From contig JAYKYS010000012.1 of NCBI GenBank assembly GCA_036924285.1, forward strand, positions 11,098,001-11,162,000: a DNA stretch of 64,000 nt, in the 5' to 3' direction. This stretch comes from Asterella californica (lineage: Eukaryota; Streptophyta; Marchantiopsida; Marchantiales; Aytoniaceae). Positions 40,086-51,480 of this stretch are shown here, in pieces. The notes under the pieces were generated by a model. The model was given only the letters and a program-made list of their open reading frames with translations, had not been told where the DNA came from and made no database searches. Position 1 is the stretch's first letter. Each line of letters opens with the position of its first letter. A program made the position numbers and the translations under genes.

Positions 40086-41020
40086 TGTAACGCCGTTTAC
40101 TTTTAAAAAGGGGCAAGGATTAGATAAGATTGCGTGGCAGCTACAGGTCCAAAGAAAGACTCAAGGAGACCATATAACCTTGTTCGCGAACCCTAAAACT
40201 CACGGGAGTTTAGTTTTTGTGTTCTCAGGCAGGAGGCTGGCAGAGTGCAGACATTGACATACAGTAAACAGAGAAGCAAATCTGGAGATTGGAGATTTAG
40301 ACCAGATTCTATAGAGTGCATCTTGTGGATGGAAAGCTTCAGGCTAAGGATACCCGAGGGATTTTAGTCTTTTTCAGACTGTTAATCTGAGATTTAGTTC
40401 ATTGGAGTACAAAATCAGAGCGTTCAGAGTGAAATCAAGCTTTCTGGAGAAATTCTGATTCAGGAGGGGAATTTTCACAGGAGAGTAGCTAGAACAAGGA
40501 AGATTGTCGGTCCATGAGCTCTTCGAGACCTTGTCAGCAATTGAAAGCCACGTAATGTATATGAGCCCTTGATTTCTCTATTTTATGATCAGCAAGCTTG
40601 GATTGAGTGCCAAAGCTGGATTGAAGCGTCTTGTGTGGAGTTGACTCTATTCTGGTGTACTTTCCTACTTCCTAGCATCTACTAGGTCTCTGAGTCTTGG
40701 CGGTTGCTCCTTGTGGGTCCTGGCGTTCCGACTTGATCATCAGTAGCGGAAGCGCTGCCCAAATTTTATGCAACCCAGGTCTAGAATAGTTCCACCTGTA
40801 TTTAGCAACCTAAGATTGACCAGAGACCTACAAAAGACTAGTTGGTTATTCGAAACTCGTTCAACAGTTATCAAATCCTCGGTGCTCATTAGCTGATAGT
40901 TTAACGAACTGGATCTGGAGACACAAATAAAGTATACAGGTCTCTAGGGAGGTTCACGTTCGGCAGTTCATTGGTTAGAGATTAAAGAATCTGTCCCGAG
41001 ATCTGCGGAAGAACGTTACA
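40086..41020 (+). repeat. 5' LTR (935 bp)
   Basis: Begins TGTAACGCCG and ends GAACGTTACA, with the 6-bp terminal inverted repeat TGTAAC/GTTACA. An AATAAA poly-A-like signal lies at about 40926. It matches 46249-47183 except at one position. Confidence 0.95.
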
Positions 41021-41022
41021 GT

Positions 41023-41034
41023 TGGTATCAGAGC
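41023..41034 (+). promoter_or_regulatory. primer binding site, initiator tRNA-Met
   Basis: TGGTATCAGAGC starts three bases after the 5' LTR. It is the usual sequence complementary to the 3' end of plant initiator-methionine tRNA, used to prime minus-strand cDNA synthesis. Confidence 0.92.
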
Positions 41035-41070
41035 AGGCTCAAGTTGAGTCTTTGCTAAACACCATCGACA

Positions 41071-44000
41071 ATGGAGGCTGTGTCGACCGAGTTGGACGAG
41101 ATGAAAGCATTGCTGAGAAAGTTGGAAGGACGACTTGAGCAAGTAGAAGCTGAGAACAAGGTGTTGAAGGCGGATTTAACTCAAGCAAAAGCGACACAAG
41201 AGAAGGAAGCGGAGGTCCCTGTACTGCAAATCGAGCAAGTCAAGGATTTAGCACTACCAGGCGAAGAAGCAGTTGATATTGCTCAAGCAGACAAGAATGA
41301 AGATGGATCACAGAAGGTGCAAGAGAATGTTGCGGAAGGGAGCTCAGCCAAAGAAGGGCACAAGCGGAAAGTGAAGTGGGCTGAACCAGCGACACCATCA
41401 GCCTTCAACGGTGAGAAAATCTTTTCCAAGTTTGAATTGTGGGTTACTGAGATGGAGAATTACTTGGAGAACTTCGATGAGCGCAGCTGGTTCACCTATG
41501 CTGTTAGTAGACTGGAAGGAGAGGCTAAGGAATGGTATGGAGGTCAACAGCGGATGAGGAGTTTGAATGGTACAACTCCTATGTCCACTTGGCCGGAGTT
41601 GAAGGATGAACTCAGAAGACATCTAGTACCGGTGGATGAAGCTACACAGTTTCGGCTGGAGCTCATTCATCTGAGACAGACAGGGAGTATCAGGCAGTAT
41701 CTCCAGCGATTTTCTGAGTTGGTTACTCGTTTGCACATGGTGGATCGCACCGACTTGTTGTTTCACTTGAAGAAAGGTCTGCAGGGTTTCTATGCTGGTG
41801 TGTTTGATAGCTGGGTTATGTTTCACAAGTCCGAGGACATGCAAGACTTGTTTGCATTTCTGGAAGCAGCAGAGAACACTAGGGAACGTAATTACACCGT
41901 GCAGCCTTCCAAGTTTCAGCGTGGAACAAGTGGTGACGAGCCTAGTCGAGGATTTTGGCGTAATCCTCAAGGACAGATAGCGTCCTCTCAGAGTAGAGGT
42001 GGTAGAGGACGTGGTGGTGGAAGATTTGGTACATCTGGAAGGGGATTTTCTCGTGGCTCTCAGCAGCGAGGAGTCACTCGTGGTCCTACTCAGACACGAC
42101 CTACTGGATCTTATGCATCCAATGCAGGATCCAACCAAGCTTCGACTTCAGGTGCTAGGAGCAGTGGCGCTAGCAGTGCTACACCTTCAAGGACGATCAT
42201 CTGTTTTCGATGCGGACGAGACGGTCATATTGCTCGTGAGTGTCCTCAACGTTCAACAGCGAGCAACGTTCGTGGGTTGACAGCTGAAGAGACAACCAGT
42301 GTTGAAGATCCAGTTGAGGCGACTACTGAAGCAGAGGTATGTGCTGGTGAGCATTTGGTAGAGCATGGAGATTTTCTGCCGTGGATTGAAGTGAAAATAG
42401 GAAACCACCGGTGTTGTTTGCTTATTGATACTGGAGCAGATGTGAATGTCTTGAATGAAAAACTAGTCAGGACCTTAGGGGTGACTAGAACCAAGATCAT
42501 GAGCCCGTTGTTGGTAAGGTTTGTGCAAGGTAGCACAACCGTTACAGAAAAGCTCATGAGTGTTCCTGTTACTGTTGGAGGGGTAACTAGGAAGCACGAG
42601 TTTTTAGTTATGAGCTTAGGCGACACGATGGAAGGTATCTTGTCCGGGTCTTGGTTACAAGAGACCAAAGCCAAGCTAGATGTTCAAGAAGGGAACGTCA
42701 TAGTCATGGATCGATGGGGCTTGGGTCAACCACATCCTTTGATCATCAAAGAGAGACCCAAGGAGCCAAACCATGCTGCTCATAAGTTCCAACGAGCCAA
42801 GGTGGCATTTCAGATCTGCACGGCCAGACAGTTTGGAAAGCAGATCAAGTTGGTTGACGAAGCTTGGGTTGCAGTGATGTCTAAACCCAAGGTGGAGACG
42901 GATGAGGAAGAACGTGTTGCTGCTCTTCCCATACATCCTGATATGCAGGCATTGATTGAGAGGTATTCTCACCTAATGCCGGACCAGTTACCAACAGGAC
43001 TTCCGCCGAGGAGAGCCTTGGATCATGCTATTGATCTGGTTCCTGGGGCTACCCCTACTGTAGTGCCATCAAGACGGATGTCGTTTGATGAGCTGACAGA
43101 GCTGAAGACTCAGTTGAAAGAGTTGGTAGCTCAGGGTATCTTACGACCTAGTATATCACCTTATGCTGCCCCGGTGTTGTTCGTGGCCAAGAAGGATGGT
43201 GGTATTCGCATGTGTGCGGACTATCGTGCACTCAATAAGGTTACTGTCAAGAACAAGTATCCTCTTCCTCTCATGGATGAAACCACCGATCGGTTGGCCA
43301 CAGGAAGGTATTTCACCAAGCTGGATCTGCGTTCTGGATATCATCAAATCCGGATCAAAGAAGGTGATGAAGAAAAGACAGCTGTAAGGACGAGGTATGG
43401 CTTGTTTGAGTATACAGTGTTGCCGTTTGGATTGTCCAATGCACCTGGTACTTTCTGCAGGCTAATGAACGAGATCTTCAGAGATCTCTTGGATGAGAGT
43501 GTTATAGTGTACCTAGACGATATCATCATCTTCTCATCCACTTGGGATCAGCATCTAGTAGATGTTGAAATGGTGTTTAAGCGCTTGGAAGAGCATCAAC
43601 TCTATCTCAAGAAGAGCAAGTGCTCTTTTGGACAAGAGAGTGTGGTGTTTCTAGGATGTTTGATCGATGCGCAAGGCATTCACCCTAACAGGGCTAAGAT
43701 TCGAGCCATTGTTGAATGGAAGAGACCTGAGAGTGTTCATGAGCTCAGATCTTTTCTTGGGTTAGCCACATATTTTCGACGCTTTGTTTATCAGTTTGCG
43801 CATAAAGCCGCACCTTTGTTTGGCTTATTACGCAAGGCTTCCAAAGTTGTTTGGAATCCAGCAGCTGAACGAGCGTTTCAAGGATTGAAACAAGCACTGA
43901 CAGAGATGCCCGTGCTAGTTCTTCCAAAGATGGGAGAACCTTTCGAGGTTCACACAGATGCTTCTCAATGGGCCATTGGAGGAGTGTTGATGCAAGGAAA

Positions 44001-45852
44001 GCATCCGGTGGCTTACGAAAGTCACAAGTTCTCAGAGACTGAGGCAAAATGGCCTGCTCATGAACAGGAGATGTTCGCAGTTATCCATTGTTTGAAGCGT
44101 TGGGAGCATTATTTGTTACCAAGCAAAGTTACTGTTGTAACGGACTGTGAGGGTAATACATACTTTCAGAGTAAACCTCGTTTGTCACGTAAACAACAGA
44201 GGTGGCAAGTGGAGCTTGCACGTTTTGATATCGAATGGCGGTATCAAAAGGGGAAGGAAAATATTCCAGCGGATGTGTTAAGCAGACGTGTCCAGGCGTT
44301 AACAACCCAAGACACAAGTGAAGAGCTTTTGGATCGAATCAGACAAGCATTGCCAGATGATCCTCAGGCTCAACGTTGGACCAGCCAACAAGGGAGAGAT
44401 CCATTGGTACGTCATCTCTCATTTCGCAATGGCCTTTGGTTTTATAAGCAAACCAAGGTCTATGTTCCAGCTGGCGCTCTAAGGACACTAGTCATGCAAG
44501 AATGTCATGATTGTGAACTAGCTGGACATGGAGGACAGAATAGAACGTTACAACGACTTAAAGAGCAGTTTTATTGGCCAACCATGTTGGAGGATGTAAT
44601 CAAGTACGTGCAGACTTGCTTGACATGTCAGCAACAACGAACTGAGCGGAGGAGACCTGCAGGGTTGCTGAGGCCATTGCCAATACCTGATGGGCCTTGG
44701 GAGAGCATAAGTATGGACTTATGCACAGGTTTACCCGAATCAGGAGGTTTTGATGCCCTGTTAGTTGTTATAGATCGTTTCAGTAAGCAAGCTCACCTCA
44801 TCCCTTGTAGGGAAGCAGTGACGTCAAGAGGTGCCGCTGAACTGTTTATACGATATGTTTTTAAGTATCATGGGATGCCTAAAGACATTGTTTCAGATCT
44901 GGATAGGAGGTTTGTAGCTGATTTTTGGAAGGGTTTGTTTCGAAGGCTCGGAACTACCCTCAAGTTCAGTTCCTCTTATCATCCTGAAACTGATGGTCAG
45001 ACGGAAAGGACGATCCAGATAGTAGAGCAAGGGTTGAGAAACTATATCATGCGGGATCAGAGTGATTGGAGCGAGCACTTGGACTTGGTGGAGTTTACAT
45101 ATAACAACACCAAGCACTCGAGTACAAGATTTAAACCATTTGAAGTGGTTTATCGGGGCTCTCATGCACCTTGGACTCCTATAGCTTTAGCTACCAAGGG
45201 GCATGAAAACACAGGAAGGTCGAATCAGGATCCTCCAGATCTAGAGACTTTCATACGTGTTCAGGGGACCGTGTTTCAAGAAGCCAAGAAACACATGGAG
45301 AAGGCACAACAACGGTATGCTAAGTATGCAAACCGTGGTAGGCAAGACGTACAGTTCGAGGAAGGACAGAGAGTTTGGTTGAGAACCAAGAACTTCAGAA
45401 TACCAGCAGGGGTGGACTTAGCCAAGAAGCTGCTTCCAAAGTGGGCAGGACCGTTCCTGATCGAAAAGAAGTTAGGTCCTGTGACCTATAAGTTACGTTT
45501 TCCAGCTAGTATGAAGCACTATCACCCCATCATTCATGTTTCTAACTTGAAAATGTTCCGTGAAGAACTAGAATCGTTGCCAGGAAGATATCAGAAATGG
45601 CATCCAGTGTTAGAAGCATTACCAAGAGCTGATGATCTTGAGTTGATTGAGATAGTAGATCATCGAGCATCACCGAATCCAGATGGAGCTAGAGAACCCG
45701 TCACTCAATACCTATGTCGTTGGACAGGTAGAGTCCCGGGATTGGTAAGTGAAGCTTGGGAGTACCTAGATGATCTAGCATTGTACAAGTTTCAGGAACC
45801 ACTGCGTAGATATTTTGTGAGACGACAATCTGCAGTGGTCTCTTCCAGCTAA
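41071..45852 (+). CDS. gag-pol polyprotein with chromodomain
   Basis: A single 1593-aa frame, no stop or frameshift. In order: coiled-coil-like N-terminus (5-45); gag domain (about 105-270; KEWYGGQQ); Gly/Arg-rich linker (300-350); zinc knuckle CX2CX4HX4C (C378, C381, H386, C391); retropepsin LIDTGAD (D453); reverse transcriptase (about 640-900) with CADYRALN and YLDD at 814-817; RNase H (D963, E998, D1025); integrase zinc site (H1146, H1153, C1183, C1186) and DDE triad D1216, D1276, E1312 with 35-residue spacing; GPF-type segment near 1460; chromodomain at about 1522-1575 (ELIEIVDHR, QYLCRWTGR, SEAWEYLDD). Such chromodomains guide insertion to marked chromatin. Gag and Pol share one frame, so all products would come from one precursor cut by the protease. 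All catalytic residues I can check are present. Confidence 0.95.
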   Translation: MEAVSTELDEMKALLRKLEGRLEQVEAENKVLKADLTQAKATQEKEAEVPVLQIEQVKDLALPGEEAVDIAQADKNEDGSQKVQENVAEGSSAKEGHKRKVKWAEPATPSAFNGEKIFSKFELWVTEMENYLENFDERSWFTYAVSRLEGEAKEWYGGQQRMRSLNGTTPMSTWPELKDELRRHLVPVDEATQFRLELIHLRQTGSIRQYLQRFSELVTRLHMVDRTDLLFHLKKGLQGFYAGVFDSWVMFHKSEDMQDLFAFLEAAENTRERNYTVQPSKFQRGTSGDEPSRGFWRNPQGQIASSQSRGGRGRGGGRFGTSGRGFSRGSQQRGVTRGPTQTRPTGSYASNAGSNQASTSGARSSGASSATPSRTIICFRCGRDGHIARECPQRSTASNVRGLTAEETTSVEDPVEATTEAEVCAGEHLVEHGDFLPWIEVKIGNHRCCLLIDTGADVNVLNEKLVRTLGVTRTKIMSPLLVRFVQGSTTVTEKLMSVPVTVGGVTRKHEFLVMSLGDTMEGILSGSWLQETKAKLDVQEGNVIVMDRWGLGQPHPLIIKERPKEPNHAAHKFQRAKVAFQICTARQFGKQIKLVDEAWVAVMSKPKVETDEEERVAALPIHPDMQALIERYSHLMPDQLPTGLPPRRALDHAIDLVPGATPTVVPSRRMSFDELTELKTQLKELVAQGILRPSISPYAAPVLFVAKKDGGIRMCADYRALNKVTVKNKYPLPLMDETTDRLATGRYFTKLDLRSGYHQIRIKEGDEEKTAVRTRYGLFEYTVLPFGLSNAPGTFCRLMNEIFRDLLDESVIVYLDDIIIFSSTWDQHLVDVEMVFKRLEEHQLYLKKSKCSFGQESVVFLGCLIDAQGIHPNRAKIRAIVEWKRPESVHELRSFLGLATYFRRFVYQFAHKAAPLFGLLRKASKVVWNPAAERAFQGLKQALTEMPVLVLPKMGEPFEVHTDASQWAIGGVLMQGKHPVAYESHKFSETEAKWPAHEQEMFAVIHCLKRWEHYLLPSKVTVVTDCEGNTYFQSKPRLSRKQQRWQVELARFDIEWRYQKGKENIPADVLSRRVQALTTQDTSEELLDRIRQALPDDPQAQRWTSQQGRDPLVRHLSFRNGLWFYKQTKVYVPAGALRTLVMQECHDCELAGHGGQNRTLQRLKEQFYWPTMLEDVIKYVQTCLTCQQQRTERRRPAGLLRPLPIPDGPWESISMDLCTGLPESGGFDALLVVIDRFSKQAHLIPCREAVTSRGAAELFIRYVFKYHGMPKDIVSDLDRRFVADFWKGLFRRLGTTLKFSSSYHPETDGQTERTIQIVEQGLRNYIMRDQSDWSEHLDLVEFTYNNTKHSSTRFKPFEVVYRGSHAPWTPIALATKGHENTGRSNQDPPDLETFIRVQGTVFQEAKKHMEKAQQRYAKYANRGRQDVQFEEGQRVWLRTKNFRIPAGVDLAKKLLPKWAGPFLIEKKLGPVTYKLRFPASMKHYHPIIHVSNLKMFREELESLPGRYQKWHPVLEALPRADDLELIEIVDHRASPNPDGAREPVTQYLCRWTGRVPGLVSEAWEYLDDLALYKFQEPLRRYFVRRQSAVVSSS

Positions 45853-46248
45853 GCGGTGGATTGAATCGAGTCAGGAGAGTCATGCAAAGGGCCCTTCAAG
45901 GACACTGGAACCGAGTAGATCTGGCCAATCTGCTCGTCTAAAGGTGGAGTTGTGGTCTGCTGACTTCTTATGACTGTCGGATGTCAATCAGGTTTAGGCT
46001 GACGCTACTATGTGTATATCATAGTAAGGAGGTGGATAAAAGGAGACTGACGAGTTCACCACCTGGAAGCTAGGGTTTTGTCTCACCCGAAAGCTTCAAT
46101 GAATGCTCGGTAATGGAGCATAGCTCTGAGAAAGAGCTTACCCTGGATGGGGTAATGTTCCTCTGGATTTGAGGAAGTGTGGTTCCTAATGTGGTATTGC
46201 AGGTACCGCAGTTCAGTGGAAGAACTGCTTTTTCTTGGTTGGGGCGAT
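45853..46248 (+). other. 3' untranslated region of the chromovirus
   Basis: 396 bp without coding. The best purine run (AAGGAGGTGGATAAAAGGAG, 46026-46045) lies about 200 bp before the 3' LTR. Directly before the LTR there is only the short G-run GTTGGGGCGAT. Which one primes plus-strand synthesis cannot be decided by eye. Confidence 0.6.
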
Positions 46249-47183
46249 TGTAACGCCGTTTACTTTTAAAAAGGGGCAAGGATTAGATAAGATTGCGTGG
46301 CAGCTACAGGTCCAAAGAAAGACTCAAGGAGACCATATAACCTTGTTCGCGAACCCTAAAACTCACGGGAGTTTAGTTTTTGTGTTCTCAGGCAGGAGGC
46401 TGGCAGAGTGCAGACATTGACATACAGTAAACAGAGAAGCAAATCTGGAGATTGGAGATTTAGACCAGATTCTATAGAGTGCATCTTGTGGATGGAAAGC
46501 TTCAGGCTAAGGATACCCGAGGGATTTTAGTCTTTTTCAGACTGTTAATCTGAGATTTAGTTCATTGGAGTACAAAATCAGAGCGTTCAGAGTGAAATCA
46601 AGCTTTCTGGAGAAATTCTGATTCAGGAGGGGAATTTTCACAGGAGAGTAGCTAGAACAAGGAAGATTGTCGGTCCATGAGCTCTTTGAGACCTTGTCAG
46701 CAATTGAAAGCCACGTAATGTATATGAGCCCTTGATTTCTCTATTTTATGATCAGCAAGCTTGGATTGAGTGCCAAAGCTGGATTGAAGCGTCTTGTGTG
46801 GAGTTGACTCTATTCTGGTGTACTTTCCTACTTCCTAGCATCTACTAGGTCTCTGAGTCTTGGCGGTTGCTCCTTGTGGGTCCTGGCGTTCCGACTTGAT
46901 CATCAGTAGCGGAAGCGCTGCCCAAATTTTATGCAACCCAGGTCTAGAATAGTTCCACCTGTATTTAGCAACCTAAGATTGACCAGAGACCTACAAAAGA
47001 CTAGTTGGTTATTCGAAACTCGTTCAACAGTTATCAAATCCTCGGTGCTCATTAGCTGATAGTTTAACGAACTGGATCTGGAGACACAAATAAAGTATAC
47101 AGGTCTCTAGGGAGGTTCACGTTCGGCAGTTCATTGGTTAGAGATTAAAGAATCTGTCCCGAGATCTGCGGAAGAACGTTACA
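46249..47183 (+). repeat. 3' LTR (935 bp)
   Basis: Same length and ends as the 5' LTR. A single T-for-C difference is seen in GAGCTCTTTGAGACC (near 46677). It provides the poly-A signal for the element and could drive transcription into 47184 onward. Confidence 0.95.
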
Positions 47184-48630
47184 ATGTTACGCTGGTAACC
47201 CCGAGGAATAAAAGTATACGGAAAGGTACCCCTTTCCTTGAATCTGGTACAGTACGTGTCTACCTGGCTCTTCTCCGCTTGGCACAGAAGCCCCTGTCGT
47301 TCCGTCCGGCTAGTCGGCTGATCTCCGGGGGAGCGGTTGAAAAGGTTACTGCGGTAGATAAAGTCAGATGCGCGTGAGTACTGTAGTTATCGTGTGGGGA
47401 ACGGCTGTAAGGTTCCTAGTATTTCAAGTCATTTCTCGATACGTATCGATTCCACAGACAGTATATATATAGATATATTCCCGCTTCTTGGTTCATGCTT
47501 TTCAACTTGTCCGCTCCACTTACTTCCCTTACCTCAGCAAGAGAGATCTTTTTTGTTCGAGGGCTTCTGGCATGGTCCGAAGATCAAGGATGAAAGAAAC
47601 AACAACAGAAAGGTCCATACAAACCGACGAAAGAAATCAATGAGAAGACTAGAAACGAGACAGCGACCGACAGCGAAACGTCAACAAGAAGAAGAAGAAG
47701 AAGAAGAGAAAGGCAGGGGATAGCGCACTTCAGCGGTCTCTAAAACATATCACCAAGCTTTTCCACAATCTCGAGGAGCGCTGATTGACCAGCGATCCAT
47801 TATTTGTACACTCATCTAGATCTGGATTCCATTACCGATTACGCGATTACGACGAAGTACGGTAATCTGGGATTCTGGTGCAATCGAAGACCCCACCGTT
47901 CATACGTTCTCAAACTCTCTACTCTCTCCTTCCATTCGGTTCGTATCATATGTATATATGTGAATGATTCTGTCTGTCTCTTCTTTTTCTCTATAGAAAG
48001 GTGTATGTATATACTTGGCTGTGTATCATGTACAATGTGTGAAGCTGGAGGGTGGGCGCGGGGGATCTTAAACGGTGGTTAGATTCAAAGGGATATGATT
48101 TGTCTTGAACGAACGGGAGATTGATTCGAGAATGTGGTTTGGGTTTGTGGAGTTAATTATAATAACACTGACGACATTCTTCTATTCATGTACGATGAAC
48201 GTCTTCCAGCAACAATAACAACAACTACTACCATGACTACTAATGGAGAGTGTACTTACTCTGCGCCGTTATGGAAGGGTGGTGGTACCACTCTGTTTCA
48301 TTCTTCTATCGGGGCATCCATTTCAAGACAAACGAGAAATGCTCTCTGACCCTTTGCATGAAAGAGTGGGGTTTCTACCTTTTGCTATAATGGTGCGAAA
48401 GAAGTGAATAAGGGAAGGTGAAGCGCAATGATAAGTTCGAACGACCGACCGACCGATCGCAAGAGTGCAGTGCATATAACATCATTATGACGGATGGTAG
48501 TGCCTGCCTCGGGGAAATGTCTTGGAATCATCTGGTCGGACTCAGGCAGCATGAAGAATCCTCTACTTCTGACCTAGTGCAGATACCATATTTGCATGTA
48601 CGCAAACAGTAGCAACATATAGAGCGGCCG
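47184..48630. other. intergenic DNA downstream of chromovirus
   Basis: No gene recognised. It includes an AAG microsatellite (about 47685-47708). Open frames at 47394-47723 and 47804-48082 are low-complexity or domain-free. It may hold the displaced leader of the promoter at 39997, which cannot be tested here. Confidence 0.4.
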
Positions 48631-48985
48631 GAACCATTTCAGTGTGGAACCGAATTGAAATCTAACCGCTTAACACCGAACCAAGTTATTCGGAACCGAT
48701 CCATTTAGGAATCGCACTAAACCACCTACGATAGTCATATACATGAAAGCAGTTCAACCATATTTTCTTATGGAAACTATACAATCTGAGAAGGTTAAAT
48801 CAGACTGGATTAACTGCACCCACTATTATCACTCATTTTGATTGATATAGAACTGAACCGAACCTTTGAAAGTAAAAAGCTGAAGGGAAGTGAAACCGAC
48901 TATTTAAAACTGAACCCGTTTAAATCTAAACAGTTTATAACCTGTAGAACCGAACCGAACCGAACCAAAACCAAACCAACTTATC
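48631..48985. repeat. degenerate AACCG-type repeat block
   Basis: GAACCGAA, AACCGAACC and related words recur irregularly, ending in a tandem run of AACCG units at about 48946-48970 followed by AACCAAAACCAAACC. It is a decayed pentanucleotide satellite. Confidence 0.7.
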
Positions 48986-51480
48986 TAGAAACGAACCGGA
49001 ACGGGAGAAACTAAAACTACGAGTCGGTTGGGTTCTGAATCGACCGGGGGCAGAGTCCCAGCAATAAAATCATTGAGCAGTTGGGTCTTAGTATTCCCTG
49101 ACATACCTAAGCCTTCCTTTTCACAACTCGAAAGTTGATCAAATAAATGTCTGCCTTTCCTATGCGACTGCATATTCCTGATTTACAACAGAGAATCAGA
49201 ACCGAATTGGATGGACTGTGAGACTCGACAACTGAATGAATTACTGACCACTGGATTTAGACAGTAGAAAGAAATTTTTAAGTTGCTCTTTCTGGACGTA
49301 AATCAGTAAGAACTCAAGCACGAATTAAAGACGCAGGTGAGATCTCTGACCAGAAATCCAGAAGTCTTAGGGGCAGAGAAGAGAAGGGAGGAGAAGAATA
49401 CATCTGCAAACACCCTTCATCTCACTCTTTCGTCTACGACCATGTTTTCCAAGAAAGGGGAAAGCTCCAGTGCGTGCATGTGAAGAACTGGCTGTGATCG
49501 GTATGATGCATGGGATGATGCGTCTCGTCGAGCCAGCAGATACAACCTGAACTGAAGCATCAGCAGGCTTTCAGGAAAGATGGCCGCCAACGGGAGTTTT
49601 TGTTCTACTTCTAGCTATTTACTACAATACTTTGCGGGTTGCATTGCAGGGGTTGCTGTGGAGCTGCATGCAAGCCATGAGCTGCTGTAAGCTTTAGGTG
49701 TATGTTGTCCTCGTCCTCATTGCTCTATTATATATGCGTGGTCGCTCAAAGGGTGCCAGAAGTGTCTTTAATTTGTTCGGTTGTCAAACTGTCCATCCAA
49801 TTGCAGGACACTTTTCAACCGTTTTCTGCACCAATCTTTTGCGGTAAGAAAGGATCGGAACTAAATGATGAAAGAGAAACGGAAGGGAGGAAAGGAGAGG
49901 AGGGTCAAGGAAAGAAGCCCTATTCCTGTCAACAATATACACACAAGCACACACAGGAGGAATGAAAACTTCATCCCCATACACCAAGCTTGAACCCCTA
50001 AAAGGGTTTGGGGTGGCTGGCGGTTAGCATTCAAGTGAACCTTGAGTCATGTCATTGATTGGTCAACGCTAGAATATATGAGTTTTCCATCGTGGAAGTA
50101 AGCAACCTACTCCTTATACCGGTAAGTCAATGTCCTCCTCTACTCCAATCATTGATAGAACTGGTCTTCTTGTTATCTCAAAGAACATCACCTTCTGTTT
50201 TGTGAGAAAGACACTCCTTGCAACTCATTTGACGTTCTGCGAATTCTGCTAATATTTCCGTCTAGAGGAGCTTTACTCATGAGAAGTGTTCCATCCATCT
50301 ATACCCAACCCCCTCTTAAGAGCTGCCAATTTGTGGTGTCCAAAATCTGCCAATTTGGCAGATTTTGACCTTTTAGAGTGTATTTTCAACCTTCGAGTTG
50401 CTGTTATAGGTGTGCTCTGTTTATACACATCTTTCTTATGGTGTTTGGTTTGAGTTCTACTCTACTCTAAACGAAGCGGAGAGTGGAGCGCATGTTAGGA
50501 GGCATTTAGAGGTTTCGAGGAGCAGAGGTGCGAGAGTGCGGAGGCGGAGGAGGAGCGGAGCCCGAGCTCGCCGCAAGTCAGCTTGCTAGCGTGCGTGAGA
50601 GAGGTATACAAGTTTCAGTTGTGTGGGAAGTGTAAAACCAGTAAGTCATTCATCCCAACACTATTCTTGAACTTGTACCCTTAACTCTGCAATCTTAGCT
50701 TTGGCTTTACCACTAGACCAATAGATCTTGGTGTCTTCTAGGGATGCGTGCAAGCACTTATGGACTTGTTTAAGGTAGTAAGAGACCTTCTTGCGTTCGA
50801 AGAGGGGTGGTAGGACGACCCCACAGTATTAGAGGGAAGCTATAGTTGTGATAGTGTTTGTCTATATCGTAGAAATATGGAGGCAGTTGGTGACAATTGT
50901 CTTGGTTGAGCTAGTGGAGCTACCACGAGACTAGAGGACATCTAGTTAGTGACCTTAAGTATCAGTTACGACGGTTGGTGATCATATATTATGCATGTGA
51001 TCACCGAAGAGGAGGCGTCAGTCCGGGTAGAATTGGGTTTCTCTTTATGTGAATGTTTGAGTGTGGAAGGTTATCGTTTGGACTTCTTATTGTTGGAATC
51101 TCTCCATATTCTGCTTCTTGTTTGTGCGCCACGTTTGCTTATGTTGGCGCTTGATTTCTGGAGTGAGTTCACTCCAGTGTGCTGTCTATAGTGAGACTGG
51201 AGTTGCGGACCAGTCATACTATCTTTGTTTCTCTCACGGTGCGGTTCGAGTGACGACCAACAAACCGTGAGAGGCTGCATGTGGTGATGGCAGGTGCATG
51301 TTGCTCTTACCTTGACCGTCCTAGTAGGGGATAGGTGAGCTCAGTAGGAGCGGGGTTACAATGGTGATAGAGATTTCGACATTCTGGTTGGAGAGTGTGT
51401 TACTGAGATTCTCTCATCACGGAGTTCTCGAGAGGTTCTGGTGGGGACTTCTTGGACAGTAGGTATACACAGAGTGGGGT
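48986..51480. other. non-coding DNA, possibly including an eroded LTR
   Basis: No gene. A perfect 12-bp hairpin lies at 50341-50367. The last kilobase leads directly into a gypsy gag remnant and may contain its 5' LTR, but no matching second LTR was found. Open frames at 50991-51270 lack domains. Confidence 0.4.
50341..50367. repeat. perfect 12-bp hairpin
   Basis: CAAAATCTGCCA pairs with TGGCAGATTTTG across the 3-base loop ATT. It is preceded by a further partial CTGCCAATTTG word at about 50325. Not in a coding context. Confidence 0.8.

Larger units (their letters stand above)
40086..47183 (+). mobile_element. complete young Ty3/gypsy chromovirus
   Basis: 7,098-bp LTR retrotransposon with every expected part: two 935-bp LTRs starting TGTAAC and ending GTTACA, a tRNA-Met primer site, one uninterrupted gag-pol frame with a C-terminal chromodomain, and a 3' untranslated part. 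By eye the LTRs differ at a single base (C at 40514, T at the matching site in the 3' LTR), so insertion was recent and the element may still be active. The flanking 5 bp do not match (TATAT before, ATGTT after). ATGTT is found at 40077-40081, four bases away from the 5' LTR. Confidence 0.95.

Noticed and set aside
46070..46279. Minus-strand frame spanning the 3' LTR start, and its relative at 39880-40116
   Set aside because: Both are created by the shared LTR start and do not correspond to a known protein.
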